Below are positions 36,070 to 46,010 of a stretch of 64,000 nucleotides of DNA, piece after piece. Position numbers and translations under genes: made by a program. Origin of the DNA: Alicyclobacillus acidiphilus NBRC 100859 (GTDB taxonomy: Bacteria > Bacillota > Bacilli > Alicyclobacillales > Alicyclobacillaceae); assembly GCF_001544355.1 (NCBI RefSeq), contig NZ_BCQI01000011.1:1-64000 (forward strand). The letters run 5' to 3'. Within the stretch, counting starts at the first letter, position 1; every line of letters begins with the position of its first letter. The notes under the pieces are model-generated. The model ran no database searches and had not been told where the DNA came from. It was given only the letters and a program-made list of their open reading frames with translations.

Positions 36070-37734
36070 ATGCAACATGAAAAGCAAAAGGTTCGACTGG
36101 CCATGCAGGGCATGACCTGTACCGGTTGCGAGGAGCATGTGACACGTGCCCTGCAGCGTGTTGGTGCGGAGAATATCTCGGCAAACTTTCGCAGGGCAGA
36201 GGCGACGTTTGAGATCGATCCCGCTCGCCTCGAGGAGGCTAAACGTGCCGTGGCCGACTCGGGGTATCAGCCTGGAGAGGCCGAAATCCTCGATGGATCA
36301 CCGAGCCTGAGAGGGCCTGTCCAGGGCGGTGGCGGCGACCACGAATACGACCTATGCATCATCGGCTCGGGCGGGGCCGCCTTTTCCGCCGCCATCCAAG
36401 CCGTCTCTCTTGGGGCCAAGGTGGCCATGTTCGAGCGGGGCACCATCGGCGGCACCTGCGTCAACATCGGTTGCGTACCGTCGAAGACCATGCTTCGGGC
36501 CAGCGAAATCCACCACCTGGCCGCCCACAACCCGTTCCCAGGCCTCCAGACATCGGCCGGGCCGGTGAATATGCACCAGCTGGTCGGCGCCAAAAACGAA
36601 CTGGTGGCGGAACTGCGGCAGAACAAGTATGTCGACCTCATCGGCGAATACGGTTTCGATCTCGTTCGGGGTGAGGCCCGCTTCGTCGACCCGTCGACCA
36701 TCGAGGTCGCCGGCCGCAAGATTCGGGCCCGCCGGTATCTCATCGCCACGGGCGCATCACCCGCCGTGCCGGACATTCCAGGGCTTGCGGATGTGGACTA
36801 CCTCGTGAGCACCACGGCACTGGAGCTGACGGAGGTCCCACGGCGTCTGGCCGTGATGGGCTCCGGCTATATTGCCATGGAACTCGGGCAGATGTTTCAC
36901 CGCCTGGGTTCAGAGGTCACGTTGATGCAGCGAAGCGACAGGCTGCTCAAAGCGTACGATCCGGAGGTCTCCGAGGCCGTCGCTCTAACGTTGAGCCTGG
37001 ACGGTATCCGCATCCTGACGGGCGTCACGTATCGACGGGTGGAACAACACGGGGACGTGAAACGGGTTCATCTCACGGTGAATGGGCAGGAGCAGGTTGT
37101 GGAAGCCGAGGCCCTGCTGGTGGCCACGGGGCGAACACCGAACACGGCAGCGTTGAACCTGGAGGCAGCTCAGGTGCGAGTCGGCAGCCGGGGCGAGGTG
37201 CTGGTCGACGAGTATCTGCGGACGAGCAATCCGAACGTATACGCCGCCGGGGACGTGACGCTGGGGCCCCAGTTCGTGTACGTGGCGGCGTATGAGGGAG
37301 CGCTTGCGGCTGAAAACGCCCTGGGAGGCGAACAGCGTAAGGTGGATCTCACGGTGGTGCCGGCGGTGACGTTCACCATGCCTGCCATTGCCACGGTGGG
37401 AATGACCGAGGCGCAGGCGAGATCGAAAGGGTATGAAGTCCTCACCTCGGTGTTGCCGCTTGAGGCAGTGCCACGGGCGCTGGTGAATCGGGACACGGCG
37501 GGGGTGATCAAACTGGTGGCGGATGCCCGCACCCGTAAGCTGCTCGGCGTCCACGTGGTGGCGGAGAACGCCGGGGACGTGATTTACGCCGGAGTGCTGG
37601 CTGTGAAGTTCGGTCTGACGATTGAGGATCTGAAGTCGACCCTGGCGCCGTACTTGACGATGGCGGAAGGATTGAAACTGGCGGCCCTGACATTTGACAA
37701 GGATGTGGCGAAGCTGTCGTGTTGTGCGGGGTAA
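36070..37734 (+). CDS. merA: Mercuric reductase with N-terminal heavy-metal-binding domain
   Basis: Reduces Hg(II) to volatile Hg(0) with NADPH and FAD in the cytoplasm. It is 554 residues. Residues about 8-70 are an HMA domain with [10 protein letters not shown]. The flavin disulfide reductase part follows: FAD loop [10 protein letters not shown], redox pair [18 protein letters not shown] loop [17 protein letters not shown] contact YAAGDVT, and the C-terminal vicinal pair LSCCAG that receives Hg(II). All four thiol sites are intact. GAGGTG precedes the ATG. Ends the mercury operon. Confidence 0.96.
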   Translation: MQHEKQKVRLAMQGMTCTGCEEHVTRALQRVGAENISANFRRAEATFEIDPARLEEAKRAVADSGYQPGEAEILDGSPSLRGPVQGGGGDHEYDLCIIGSGGAAFSAAIQAVSLGAKVAMFERGTIGGTCVNIGCVPSKTMLRASEIHHLAAHNPFPGLQTSAGPVNMHQLVGAKNELVAELRQNKYVDLIGEYGFDLVRGEARFVDPSTIEVAGRKIRARRYLIATGASPAVPDIPGLADVDYLVSTTALELTEVPRRLAVMGSGYIAMELGQMFHRLGSEVTLMQRSDRLLKAYDPEVSEAVALTLSLDGIRILTGVTYRRVEQHGDVKRVHLTVNGQEQVVEAEALLVATGRTPNTAALNLEAAQVRVGSRGEVLVDEYLRTSNPNVYAAGDVTLGPQFVYVAAYEGALAAENALGGEQRKVDLTVVPAVTFTMPAIATVGMTEAQARSKGYEVLTSVLPLEAVPRALVNRDTAGVIKLVADARTRKLLGVHVVAENAGDVIYAGVLAVKFGLTIEDLKSTLAPYLTMAEGLKLAALTFDKDVAKLSCCAG

Positions 37735-37817
37735 AGATTCCCTGAAAAGAAACGATGACGCAATGTCTGCCCATAACTGTAAGGCGAAAGTGACTGGAAC
37801 GAAGGGGGGTGAAGTCG

Positions 37818-38507
37818 ATGAAGGAGGAAGCCTTATTTGACGAGACAGCGAGCACGTACGATGATTTTTGCAGCACTCCGCTCGGTCACTTCGTGGATGT
37901 GGTCGAACATGAAATTATCGCTGCGACGGCGAGGCCGAAGCAAGGGGAAAAGGCCATTGACCTTGGTTGCGGGACAGGTTCCTACACGTATTGGTTGAGC
38001 GACTTGGGGCTTTCGGTCGTGGGTGTAGATGTTTCACGAAAGATGTTGGGGGTTGCACGCAGGAAACAGTGTAATGTCGTCACCTTTGTGCAAGCCGACC
38101 TGCTTGGCCTTCCATTCGACAACAACACGTTTGACTTGGCGATCTGTAACATCGTACTGGAGTTCATTCAAGATCCTGCCGCTGCACTGCGTGAGGGGTT
38201 CCGTGTCTTAAAACCTGGCGGCCGCTTGGTTGTCGGTTGCATCAATCGATTTGGGGCCTGGGCAAAAAAGTACACGGAGCGTGGTCAACAAGATCCTGCA
38301 AGTGTCTATCGGTACGCCCGATTCTTTTCGGTTGAAGAGTTGTCAGGTACGTTGCCCTTTCATCCTTCCGAGGTTCGTTTCGGATTGTATGTTGGACCGG
38401 ATGAGTTTCAGGTATTTGACACCGCCATGCGATTGGAACGGGAGCGTGATGCCCAACACCAGGGCGCAGGTTATTTTGTTGTTCGATGGGATAAAACCCA
38501 ACCGTGA
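37818..38507 (+). CDS. Class I SAM-dependent methyltransferase
   Basis: A 229-residue methyltransferase: SAM loop AIDLGCGTGSYTY, acidic end of strand 2 VVGVDVS, post-I LPFDNNTFDLAICNIVLEFI, and VLKPGGRLVVG. The C-terminal part (PASVYRYARFFSVEEL) would form a substrate cap. It looks like the UbiE/Coq5 type or a small-molecule enzyme. Its place after merA may be chance; a role in methylating a metalloid or detoxified product is conceivable but not shown. ATG 37818 has GGGGGG 9 nt upstream. Confidence 0.8.
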   Translation: MKEEALFDETASTYDDFCSTPLGHFVDVVEHEIIAATARPKQGEKAIDLGCGTGSYTYWLSDLGLSVVGVDVSRKMLGVARRKQCNVVTFVQADLLGLPFDNNTFDLAICNIVLEFIQDPAAALREGFRVLKPGGRLVVGCINRFGAWAKKYTERGQQDPASVYRYARFFSVEELSGTLPFHPSEVRFGLYVGPDEFQVFDTAMRLERERDAQHQGAGYFVVRWDKTQP

Positions 38508-38509
38508 TG

Positions 38510-39882
38510 AGTGTCCCTTTCCGATATGATTGGCCATCATACTCCTTATCGTTCCGGACGTTTTACATCCATCTTTCACCAGTGGTCGTGCCAAGACCCT
38601 GCCATTGAAGCTCGTGATTTCAAACGAATGCCCATGCAGATGAATGGGATGCTCCATTATGCTCATGTTCTGCATTTCTATGCGCACCCGGTCGCCTTTG
38701 CCTACACGCAGAGGGGCAGTGTTTGGATAAGGCACCGTTTATGGTCCAGCTTGGCCCCATCATCATCCCGTCGCTGAGCGTCAAAACAAAGTGTTGATCG
38801 ACCTTTGCCAAAGAACCGGTTTCGGTGGAGGAACTGGTGTAGGACCATGAGGGTGCCGACGAAGGCATTGCACTCACTTGTCCGTCCGTATAAAAGGGAA
38901 TTCGCATGACTTCCTGGCCGCCGATTTTGGAGCGCAGATACCACTTTCCTGTCTGTGGTGGCGTGCCCACAATGTCGTATCGCTCCGCCGGGGCTATGTA
39001 CAAGTCACTCACGGGTATGGGGGTGTCCAGCGGATTTCCGTCCGTATGGGTCACCAGGAAGCTGCCCTTGTCCATGGTCAACCAGTAAGACTCGGAGGCG
39101 CTGGCGTTGACGAGCCGAAGGCGAAGTTTTTCACCTGCGTGTACGGCGACGGAGGCCAAGGCCGCCGGGATGTCCCCGTTCATCAAATGGATCAATCCCA
39201 GGCTGGAGGAGGTCATGGTCCCGCCCCCCATCATCATTTGAACCCATGCCACCGCTCGCTTGCATGCCGTAATCGAATCCGGGGTTGGATTGGTATCCCC
39301 ACGTGGACAGGATGAGCGTCATGTCACGGTCTGCAGGGTAAGGCTCCGTACCGTTCACAGGTTCAATGATCAAGGCGCCAAACAAGCCGTTCGGGATTTG
39401 ATCCATTTCAAACACATGCGAGTGATACCAGCGAGTGCCGGAGGGACCGGCGACAAACTCGAACGTAAACGACTGTCCGGGCATGATGGGGTCCTGGGAG
39501 ATACCCGGTACGCCATCCATCGGAGAAGGGACATTCACCCCATGCCAGTGCAGCGTGGTGGGTTGGTCGAGATGATGGTTCACCATTACCCGACTTTGTC
39601 GCCTACTCGGACACGGATCTCGGGGCCGGGGAACTGGCCGTTGATGAGATATCCGCTGAACCAGCGGCTATCCCGAAGCGTCACATCTCCCCGTGACAGG
39701 TTGAGGACAAAGGATTTGACGGTCCCGTTCCACGGGATCGTGGGTCTTTGCGGCAGCACCAGAGGGGTAGGACTGCCAGGCACAAGAGAGCGAATGAACG
39801 GATAGCTGCCAAGGCCAATCAACTCCAGGCCGCCCAAGGCCATCAGAAATTCACGCCGGGTGATTCGCTTGTCGTTCACCAC
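38510..39882 (-). pseudogene. Multicopper oxidase, broken by at least three frameshifts and truncated
   Basis: Minus-strand pieces in sequence: a Tat-like signal (ITRREFLMALGGLE) to RVRVGDKVG; NHHLDQPTTLHWHG and GTRWYHSHV; then GGGTMTSSSLGLIHL through KVDQHFVLTLSDGMMM; then NTAPLRVGKGDRVRI and HPIHLHGHSF. Joining requires single-base changes near 39588, in the G6 tract near 39225 and near 38733. The final HCHxxxH copper-binding strand is missing after LVKDG. Three of four copper motifs remain. The gene should be inactive. It is convergent with the methyltransferase. Confidence 0.85.
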
Positions 39883-39960
39883 ATTGCCACCTCATGGGTT
39901 ATTATGCCACATGTGCGTTACACTATGGGCAGGTCGAAACTGTTAGGGGGAAACGCAATC

Positions 39961-40212
39961 ATGATGATGAACGGGATGGGCATGATGGGGTTCGGGGTCA
40001 TGAGCCTGTACTGGATATTCTCCGTCTTGATTTTGATTGCCGGGATCCTGCTCGTCATCTGGGCCATCGTTCGAGTGATCAGAAGAGGAGCTACTGGCCA
40101 AAATGATAAAGAGCATGACTACGCTGTTCGACTGCTCAAAGAACGCTACGCCCGTGGTGAAATTGACCGGGACGAATACTTGCAGCGCCTCAAAGACCTG
40201 CAGGAGCGATGA
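39961..40212 (+). CDS. Small SHOCT-domain membrane protein
   Basis: An 83-residue protein with a Met-rich start (MMMNGMGMMGFG), one membrane helix (about 15-40) and a C-terminal SHOCT motif LLKERYARGEIDRDEYLQRL. SHOCT modules are short helical pieces that often sit at termini of small membrane proteins in metal islands and are thought to aid oligomerisation. Divergent from the broken multicopper oxidase and near copZA. Paralogues of the same layout are at 54005-54238 and 57752-57949. Confidence 0.75.
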   Translation: MMMNGMGMMGFGVMSLYWIFSVLILIAGILLVIWAIVRVIRRGATGQNDKEHDYAVRLLKERYARGEIDRDEYLQRLKDLQER

Positions 40213-40309
40213 GACGGATGGGTCCCTTCACTTGCCGTACATGACCATACGGCGGGAGGGAGGCGGGCAAACCCTCCAAACCTTCCCTGTCCGCCGCACG
40301 AATCGATCG

Positions 40310-40516
40310 TCACTCTGTATCGTATCCGGCTTCCTCGATGGCCTCTTTCAGCTTGGCCACGTTGGTCTTCGCCTCGTCGAACGTGACCGTGGCCTTTTGC
40401 CCTTGCAGATCCACGTTCGCCTCCTGCACACCCTCCACGCCTTTGAGCGCTTTGGTGACGGAGTTTACACAGCCGCTGCAGGTCATACCCTTGACAGTGA
40501 TGGTCGCCGTCGCCAT
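40310..40516 (-). CDS. copZ: Copper chaperone CopZ
   Basis: A 68-residue HMA-fold metallochaperone starting at ATG 40516 (AGGAG upstream). The Cu(I) site is VKGMTCSGCVNSV. The GYDTE end is usual. It carries Cu(I) to CopA. It is the last gene of csoR-copA-copZ, 73 bp after copA. Confidence 0.92.
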   Translation of the reverse strand: MATATITVKGMTCSGCVNSVTKALKGVEGVQEANVDLQGQKATVTFDEAKTNVAKLKEAIEEAGYDTE

Positions 40517-40589
40517 ATGACATCCTCTCCTCTCGTGATTCCTTGTATGTTCAGGTCGTCCGTCTGTGTTGGAGTCGATACGTCGTCCT

Positions 40590-42977
40590 CTACGCCGCAT
40601 GCACCTCCTTTCCGAGCTTCAAGCGGCGCAACAGCAGGCTGTTCGATACGACGCTCACAGAACTGAGCGCCATGGCCGCCCCGGCGATGACGGGGCTGAG
40701 GACACCCAGCGCCGCCAGCGGGATGCCGAGTACGTTGTAAAAGAACGCCCAGAACAGGTTCTGACGAATCTTCCGCATCGTCGCCTTCGACAACCGAATG
40801 GCATCCACGACACCATAGGTACCTCCGTGCATGAGCGCAATATCTGCGGCTTCGAGTGCCACATCTGCGCCTGTACCCATGGCGATCCCGATGTCGGCTG
40901 CCGCCAGGGCAGGGGCATCATTGATGCCGTCTCCAACCATCGCAACGATTCGTCCGTCCCTCCGCAACTCATTGACCTTCGCCGATTTATCGGCAGGGAG
41001 GACGCCAGCGATCACGTTTTGAATACCCACTTGTGCAGCGACAGCGTTCGCTGTTCGTTCGTTGTCACCAGTAATCATCCAGACTTCAATGCCCATATCC
41101 TTGAGCTGTCGTACGGTATCCTTTGCATCCGGCTTGATGGTGTCGGCGATCGCAATCACACCGAGCAACTTTTCATCGCTTGCCACCATGATCGCCGTTT
41201 TTCCGGCGTTCTCGAATTCCACCAAGGTCTCCTCAGGGAATGAGGTGACACCAGTCTCGCTCAGCCATCTGCGGTTTCCAATGCGAATCGTTCGTCCTTC
41301 AACCACGCCTTCGATTCCTTTGCCGGGAATCGCCTGAACGCTGGAAGCTGACGGGATCGCCACGTTTTGCTCTTTACTGTATTTCACGACCGCTGTACCC
41401 AGCGGGTGTTCACTCAGCGACTCGAGTGCTGATGCTATCTTGATGAGGTATTGCTCTGAGACGCTTTCCACGGTCCAAACGTCGGTCACCTGCGGTTTAC
41501 CTGATGTGATGGTTCCCGTCTTGTCGAAAACCACTGTGTTCACTTTGTGAGCGAGTTCGAGGTGCTCTCCGCCTTTAATCAGAATCCCGGACTCTGCACC
41601 CAGGCCAGTGCCGACCATGATGGCTGTCGGTGTAGCAAGCCCGAGAGAGCAGGGACATGCAATCACCAGAACCGCTACAGCAGCGATTAGCCCATGAGAC
41701 CAGCCGCCGAAGATGCCCCAAAGAATCAAAGTCACCAAGGCAATGGCAAGCACAATCGGGACGAAGATGCCAGAGATTTTGTCAGCCAATCGCTGCACCG
41801 GTGCTTTGGAACCTTGCGCTTGATCCACAAGCCGAATCACCTGAGCCAGCGCAGTATCTGAGCCTACTTTTGTAACCTCCATGGTGAATGCACTGGTCTG
41901 ATTAACGGAGGCGCCAACTACTGGATCCCCAGGAGATTTGGCGACCGGAAGAGATTCACCCGTAAGGAAAGACTCGTCAATGGTTGTGTTGCCTTCTTTG
42001 ATGATGCCGTCACTCGGAACTTTTTCGCCTGGGCGCACTCGTACGATATCGCCGACACGCAATTCCTCGACTGGAACATCGATCTCTTGGCCGTCACGCA
42101 GGACGTGCGCCACTTTGGCGCCGAGTTTGGCGAGTGCCTCGATGGCAGAGCTGGATTTCGCTTTGGCTCTCGTTTCAAGAAGCTTGCCCATAAAGATCAG
42201 TGTCACGACTGTAGCGGAACTGTCGAAGTAAACGTCTGGCCGACCCTGGATGGTCAGGATAGCGCTGTACACATAGGCCACGGTTGTGCCGAGGGCAACC
42301 AACACGTCCATGTTGGCGGCGCCACCACGAAGCGAATGGTAAGCCCCTTTATAAAATCGCCAGCCGATGTAAAACTGAACGGGGGTGGCCAGAAGCCAAC
42401 TTACCCAGTTCGGTATAAAGGCCATACCGCCAAAAAGCATGACAAACATCTGAATCACGAGAGGAGCCGTTATGACGGCCGACACCCAGAACTTGATGAC
42501 CTCCCGTTTATATTCCTGTCGCTTTCTGCGTTTTTCTTCCTCAGCGCCGGTCTCGGACGCCAGTTTTGCACCATATCCGGCTTTCTCAATCGCCCGAATT
42601 AAATCCGACTCCTGAATCACGCCGGGAACAAAGGAAATGTGCGCCTTCTCTGACGCCAGATTGACGTTGACTGATTTCACGGCATCCAGCCGGCTGACCA
42701 CTTTCTCGATCCGGGCGGCGCAAGCGGCACAGGTCATTCCTTCGATGTTGAACTCCACTTCTCTCGTCGGAACGCTGTAACCGGTTTTTTCGATTTTCTC
42801 CACAACGTCTTTCCACGTCGTATTGCCATCAAGGACAACACGTGCTCGCTCAGATGCGAGGTTGACGTTGACCTCTTTGACACCAGGGAGTTTAGAGACG
42901 TTTTTCTCTATACGAGCGGCACAGGCTGCACATGTCATGCCTTCCACAGGCAATGTGATTTCACAGACTTCAGGCAC
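40590..42977 (-). CDS. copA: Cu(I)-exporting P1B-type ATPase
   Basis: Pumps Cu(I) out of the cell. About 795 residues, with two N-terminal HMA domains, each with [13 protein letters not shown] (about residues 13-25 and 80-92), eight membrane helices, phosphatase TGES, the transport motif [11 protein letters not shown], phosphorylation site FDKTGTIT, nucleotide-binding SEHPLG, and hinge [13 protein letters not shown]. Start GTG 42977 lies 8 nt after GGGG; GTG 42986 is an alternative. It follows csoR by 25 bp. A decayed copy of its first HMA is at 58237. Confidence 0.95.
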   Translation of the reverse strand: MPEVCEITLPVEGMTCAACAARIEKNVSKLPGVKEVNVNLASERARVVLDGNTTWKDVVEKIEKTGYSVPTREVEFNIEGMTCAACAARIEKVVSRLDAVKSVNVNLASEKAHISFVPGVIQESDLIRAIEKAGYGAKLASETGAEEEKRRKRQEYKREVIKFWVSAVITAPLVIQMFVMLFGGMAFIPNWVSWLLATPVQFYIGWRFYKGAYHSLRGGAANMDVLVALGTTVAYVYSAILTIQGRPDVYFDSSATVVTLIFMGKLLETRAKAKSSSAIEALAKLGAKVAHVLRDGQEIDVPVEELRVGDIVRVRPGEKVPSDGIIKEGNTTIDESFLTGESLPVAKSPGDPVVGASVNQTSAFTMEVTKVGSDTALAQVIRLVDQAQGSKAPVQRLADKISGIFVPIVLAIALVTLILWGIFGGWSHGLIAAVAVLVIACPCSLGLATPTAIMVGTGLGAESGILIKGGEHLELAHKVNTVVFDKTGTITSGKPQVTDVWTVESVSEQYLIKIASALESLSEHPLGTAVVKYSKEQNVAIPSASSVQAIPGKGIEGVVEGRTIRIGNRRWLSETGVTSFPEETLVEFENAGKTAIMVASDEKLLGVIAIADTIKPDAKDTVRQLKDMGIEVWMITGDNERTANAVAAQVGIQNVIAGVLPADKSAKVNELRRDGRIVAMVGDGINDAPALAAADIGIAMGTGADVALEAADIALMHGGTYGVVDAIRLSKATMRKIRQNLFWAFFYNVLGIPLAALGVLSPVIAGAAMALSSVSVVSNSLLLRRLKLGKEVHAA

Positions 42978-43002
42978 TCTGTACACCCCTTTACATGCGA
43001 GT

Positions 43003-43299
43003 TCATGACTTCGTAAATTGCCGAATGACCTCCATCAGCTCATCAATTTTTTCATCGCCGTCTGCGTGATTCGATATGGCATCTGCCACGCAGCCTCTTG
43101 TATGGGATTCCAGGATCGACAAACCGACCTGATGGACAGCACTTTTGATTGCAGCTATCTGGACGAGAATGTCGACACAGTACCTGTCTTCCTCGATCAT
43201 TTTTTGGATCCCCCGGACTTGCCCTTCTATGCGTTTCAGCCGTCGCTGTAGGTCTTGCTTCTTGGGGGCGTAACTGTGGCTGTGATGGTCGTTGCCCAT
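43003..43299 (-). CDS. csoR: Copper-sensing repressor CsoR
   Basis: A 98-residue all-helical repressor, start taken at [10 protein letters not shown]. The Cu(I) ligands are the Cys-His-Cys set in [16 protein letters not shown]. Without copper it should bind the operator at 43340 and shut off csoR-copA-copZ. The His-rich N-terminus is common in CsoR. A longer start upstream would overlap the promoter and is unlikely. Confidence 0.92.
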   Translation of the reverse strand: MGNDHHSHSYAPKKQDLQRRLKRIEGQVRGIQKMIEEDRYCVDILVQIAAIKSAVHQVGLSILESHTRGCVADAISNHADGDEKIDELMEVIRQFTKS

Positions 43300-43336
43300 C
43301 GTCAACGCCTCGCTTTCATTTACAGCTTTCACGAAC

Positions 43337-43365
43337 ACGATACCCCTGTATGGTATTATTGTCAA
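43337..43365 (-). promoter_or_regulatory. csoR-copA-copZ promoter with CsoR operator
   Basis: On the minus strand TTGACA (43365-43360), a 17-bp spacer and TATCGT (43342-43337) form a strong promoter. Within it lies the dyad ATACCCCTGTATGGTAT (43340-43356, plus strand), close to the known CsoR box with ATACC/GGTAT arms. It would also be near the promoter of the divergent multicopper oxidase at 43451, so CsoR may control both. Confidence 0.8.
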
Positions 43366-43450
43366 CACAAACGTTTACGGACATCTTTCATTGGGCGGGC
43401 ACATGTCTACCCCGTCGCATATCCTGAGCTGGTGAAAGGGGGTATCCATC

Positions 43451-44446
43451 ATGCGGTCCATACGGATTGGCAGGACCAAGTTGGTCGCACCCAATCTGGC
43501 CTTTCTTCCGTATCGTCTGCATCACGGTGTAAAGCGATTCCGTCTGGTGGCTGAACCTGTTGAACAGACGTTAATGAGTGGTGTGACGATCCGAGCGTGG
43601 GGCTATAACGGTTCCACCCCTGGACCCGTAATACTCGTCAATCAGGGCGACCGAGTTCAGATCGTTTTCACAAATCGTCTTCCGGAAGAAACATCCGTCC
43701 ATTGGCATGGTTTGATCGTGCCAAGCGAAGTCGATGGTGTGCCGGGAATCGGAGCTGGGCCTGTCGTAAAGCCTGGGGAGACATACGTCTACGACTTTGT
43801 CATCCATCAGTGCGGAACTTTTATGTACCACTCCCATAAGATGGACGCCAAGCAAGAGATGATGGGACTGGCCGGTATGATTGTCTCACTTCCGTCACAC
43901 CTGACCACGGATCGGGAGTACATCATTCTGCTTCAGGAGTGGGCCGTTCAGACAGGGACGGACATGAATATGGGCGGTATGAAAATGGACACTGCTCAAT
44001 CTTCGATGAAGATGGGTTCAACGGAAGTACCAATGGTTCACCAGATGACGGGAGACAGCCACGGGAGCCCGCAAGTGTTTGACATCAATCCAATGAGCAT
44101 GGACTTCAATTACTTCACGATGAACGGGAAGGTTTTCCCCGAAACGGAACCTCTTCGGGTTCGTTATGGAGAAAATGTACGGATCCGGCTTGGGAATCTG
44201 AGCATGGACTCACATCCAATGCATCTCCACGGACATGAATATCGAGTGGTGGCCAGTGACGGAAGCAACATTCCGGTGCCGTGGTTCAAAAACACGATTA
44301 ATGTGGCACCGGGGGAGACGTGGGATATCGAATTCAAAGCGAACAATCCGGGTACATGGGCGTTTCATTGTCATAAGCCTCACCATACGACGAATGAGCA
44401 TAAAACGGAAATGGGAGGAATGTTCACAGTCGTGAGGTATGTTTAA
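43451..44446 (+). CDS. Two-domain multicopper oxidase
   Basis: A 331-residue oxidase, smaller than three-domain laccases (about 500). Copper ligands: HWHG (about residue 80), YHSH (about 125), HPMHLHG (about 260) and HCHKPHH (about 305), so both the type 1 and the trinuclear sites look complete. A Met-rich insert MNMGGMKMD (about 175-200) may bind Cu(I). There is no obvious signal peptide at the N-terminus (MRSIRIGRTKLVAPN), which is unusual for a Cu(I) oxidase. Divergent from csoR across the shared operator. Confidence 0.87.
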   Translation: MRSIRIGRTKLVAPNLAFLPYRLHHGVKRFRLVAEPVEQTLMSGVTIRAWGYNGSTPGPVILVNQGDRVQIVFTNRLPEETSVHWHGLIVPSEVDGVPGIGAGPVVKPGETYVYDFVIHQCGTFMYHSHKMDAKQEMMGLAGMIVSLPSHLTTDREYIILLQEWAVQTGTDMNMGGMKMDTAQSSMKMGSTEVPMVHQMTGDSHGSPQVFDINPMSMDFNYFTMNGKVFPETEPLRVRYGENVRIRLGNLSMDSHPMHLHGHEYRVVASDGSNIPVPWFKNTINVAPGETWDIEFKANNPGTWAFHCHKPHHTTNEHKTEMGGMFTVVRYV

Positions 44447-44472
44447 CGGTGATTTGTCTAGGGGCACCAGAC

Positions 44473-45246
44473 TTAATACGGGTCAATGATGATGGGTGTC
44501 CCTACAATTACGTTCGTCTGGTGATTATATCCGTCCCAGTGTAATGCCACTTGGAGATTCATCTTCTTACCGTTTGATAGAATATATGTTGGGCCTTCCG
44601 AGGAGTATCCGGAAATGCTCGTCACAAGAGTGGACGATAGGCCCTCCGTCCTCTCGGCCTTCACTGCGACAAAGGCTTTGCTAATGACATGATCGGTTTG
44701 CTCCTGCGAAAGTTTGGGTTTGACGTGCCCGGTGATATAAGCATCAAGTTGTGGCGATATGTGTAGACGCCGCAATTCAGTCGATACTGCAGACATCTGA
44801 GGCGCCAGTTCAGCTACATTGCCTGTTTCGTTTCTTGCCCGAAGGACAAGTATCGTTGAGTCTGGCATGCCATCCGTCATGTGAAAGCTGCTCAGGACAA
44901 TCGACAGGCTCGTCTTTGTAGACCATGTGCTGCTAAGTTCGATGATGTGTTTGTCTTGCCCCACACGCTTCCCAGCCTTAACGTTCGTAAGTCCAAACTC
45001 GGATGCGATCGTCTCGGAAAGGTTCTGTAAATCGGAGACTGACATGAACTGTTGGTTTACGGTACTGTAGTCGTGGATCACAAAGCTCGTTGCCTTCGCA
45101 CCAGTCGCATTAAAACTCTGCGTAAGATACTCCGCTTCTTTTCGGGGTACAGGCGCTTCAGAGTTACTCGCCATGGCCGGTAACACGTGGCCGAAGATTG
45201 TGAATGCCAAGACGCCACCGACTACCCATACGATCATTCGTTTCAT
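44473..45246 (-). CDS. YwmB-like secreted protein
   Basis: A 257-residue protein with a signal peptide (FGHVLPAMA-S), start ATG after CGGAGTGAGATGAC. The body, with the final VNVIVGTPIIIDPY-like end, resembles the YwmB family of Bacilli, whose function is unknown. YwmB is normally a core-genome gene near the cell-wall enzymes, so its presence inside a metal island is odd and may reflect recruitment as an envelope-stress factor. Confidence in the family is moderate. Confidence 0.6.
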   Translation of the reverse strand: MKRMIVWVVGGVLAFTIFGHVLPAMASNSEAPVPRKEAEYLTQSFNATGAKATSFVIHDYSTVNQQFMSVSDLQNLSETIASEFGLTNVKAGKRVGQDKHIIELSSTWSTKTSLSIVLSSFHMTDGMPDSTILVLRARNETGNVAELAPQMSAVSTELRRLHISPQLDAYITGHVKPKLSQEQTDHVISKAFVAVKAERTEGLSSTLVTSISGYSSEGPTYILSNGKKMNLQVALHWDGYNHQTNVIVGTPIIIDPY

Positions 45247-45430
45247 GTCATCTCACTCCGGTGCAAGCCTCTTAAATCTATCTTTTACAAAGAGAGGCCA
45301 GAGTATACCGGGATCGCCTTTCTCAGGGGACACAGTGGCCGCCATTTTTCACTTCAAATGACGGCATGAATGGTATGGTGACATCGTGGCGGCAGTGGCT
45401 TTTGTAAACTGTCTTCGTGAGCAAAGTATC

Positions 45431-45475
45431 AAAAGACAAAAGGGGTGAGGTGGCTATGCGACCGCCGCCTCACCC
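45431..45475 (-). terminator. Terminator of the Met-rich lipoprotein gene
   Basis: On the minus strand GGGTGAGGCGGC pairs with GCCACCTCACCC (12 bp with one G-T pair), followed by CCTTTTGTCTTTT. The region 45247-45430 between it and the YwmB-like gene holds no gene I can see. Confidence 0.75.
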
Positions 45476-45514
45476 TACTACATACAAGTCGTTCGGGCCT
45501 TCGCATTTCTCTGG

Positions 45515-45745
45515 TCACTTTGTTGAATTTGTCTGATTGCCCATGTCCATAGTTCCGTTGGACATATTCATCGTCCCGTTGCCCATATCCATAGTTCCGT
45601 TGGTAATGTTCATCGTTCCGTTAGACATATCCATGTTGCCCATACCGCCGCTGGAATTGCTGGAGGCTCCTCCGCTTGCTCCGCATCCTGCGAGCGCAAA
45701 AACCACAACTACACCGGATATCGCCACGAGCTTCTTCAATTTCAT
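45515..45745 (-). CDS. Small Met-rich repeat lipoprotein
   Basis: A 76-residue exported lipoprotein. The signal peptide ends in the lipobox FALAGC, so Cys21 would be lipidated. After a Ser/Gly linker the chain is built of a repeat close to NGTMDM/NGTMNM, five copies, ending NQTNSTK. Met-x-Met sets of this kind bind Cu(I) or Ag(I) in copper-resistance proteins. It is flanked by two copies of the TGAAG-N6-TGAAG motif upstream. The window also has its own lgt gene, which could lipidate it. Confidence 0.8.
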   Translation of the reverse strand: MKLKKLVAISGVVVVFALAGCGASGGASSNSSGGMGNMDMSNGTMNITNGTMDMGNGTMNMSNGTMDMGNQTNSTK

Positions 45746-45867
45746 CGAAATCCCTCCTAAAAACGGAGTCGTCTAGTCCGAGGTTTGATCTTTTCTTGCT
45801 AAAACACATGTGCCTCTAGCACAGTAGGCGGGGCAAGGCGTGTCACCAAAACTATAGTTGAGCACTA

Positions 45868-45883
45868 TGAAGAAAATATGAAT
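45868..45883 (+). promoter_or_regulatory. Candidate response-regulator box, copy a
   Basis: TGAAGAAAATATGAAT, a direct repeat with a period of 11 bp, between the lipoprotein and the tlpA-like gene, which are divergent. One of six similar boxes. Confidence 0.6.
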
Positions 45884-45922
45884 TTCGAGACACCCTGGGA
45901 AGATTCGACGGTTGTCGTTGCA

Positions 45923-45938
45923 CTTCATACTTTCTTCA
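45923..45938 (-). promoter_or_regulatory. Candidate response-regulator box, copy b
   Basis: TGAAGAAAGTATGAAG on the minus strand, the most perfect copy of the direct repeat. Two boxes in opposite orientation lie between divergent genes. Confidence 0.65.
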
Positions 45939-46010
45939 AAATCGAGGTGTAACCTAAAAGTCAAGGTCATCACTGGAGATCATCAACAGTTTAAATAGCA
46001 GGGTGTTTCC

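Noticed and set aside
43247-43560. Cys-rich plus-strand frames across the csoR operator
   Set aside because: They overlap csoR, its promoter and the start of the multicopper oxidase, with no start signal of their own.
45411-45430. A seventh copy of the TGAAG-N6-TGAAG box (GTGAGCAAAGTATCAAA)
   Set aside because: Only the central AAAGTAT matches; both TGAAG arms are poor, and the site is next to a terminator, not a promoter.
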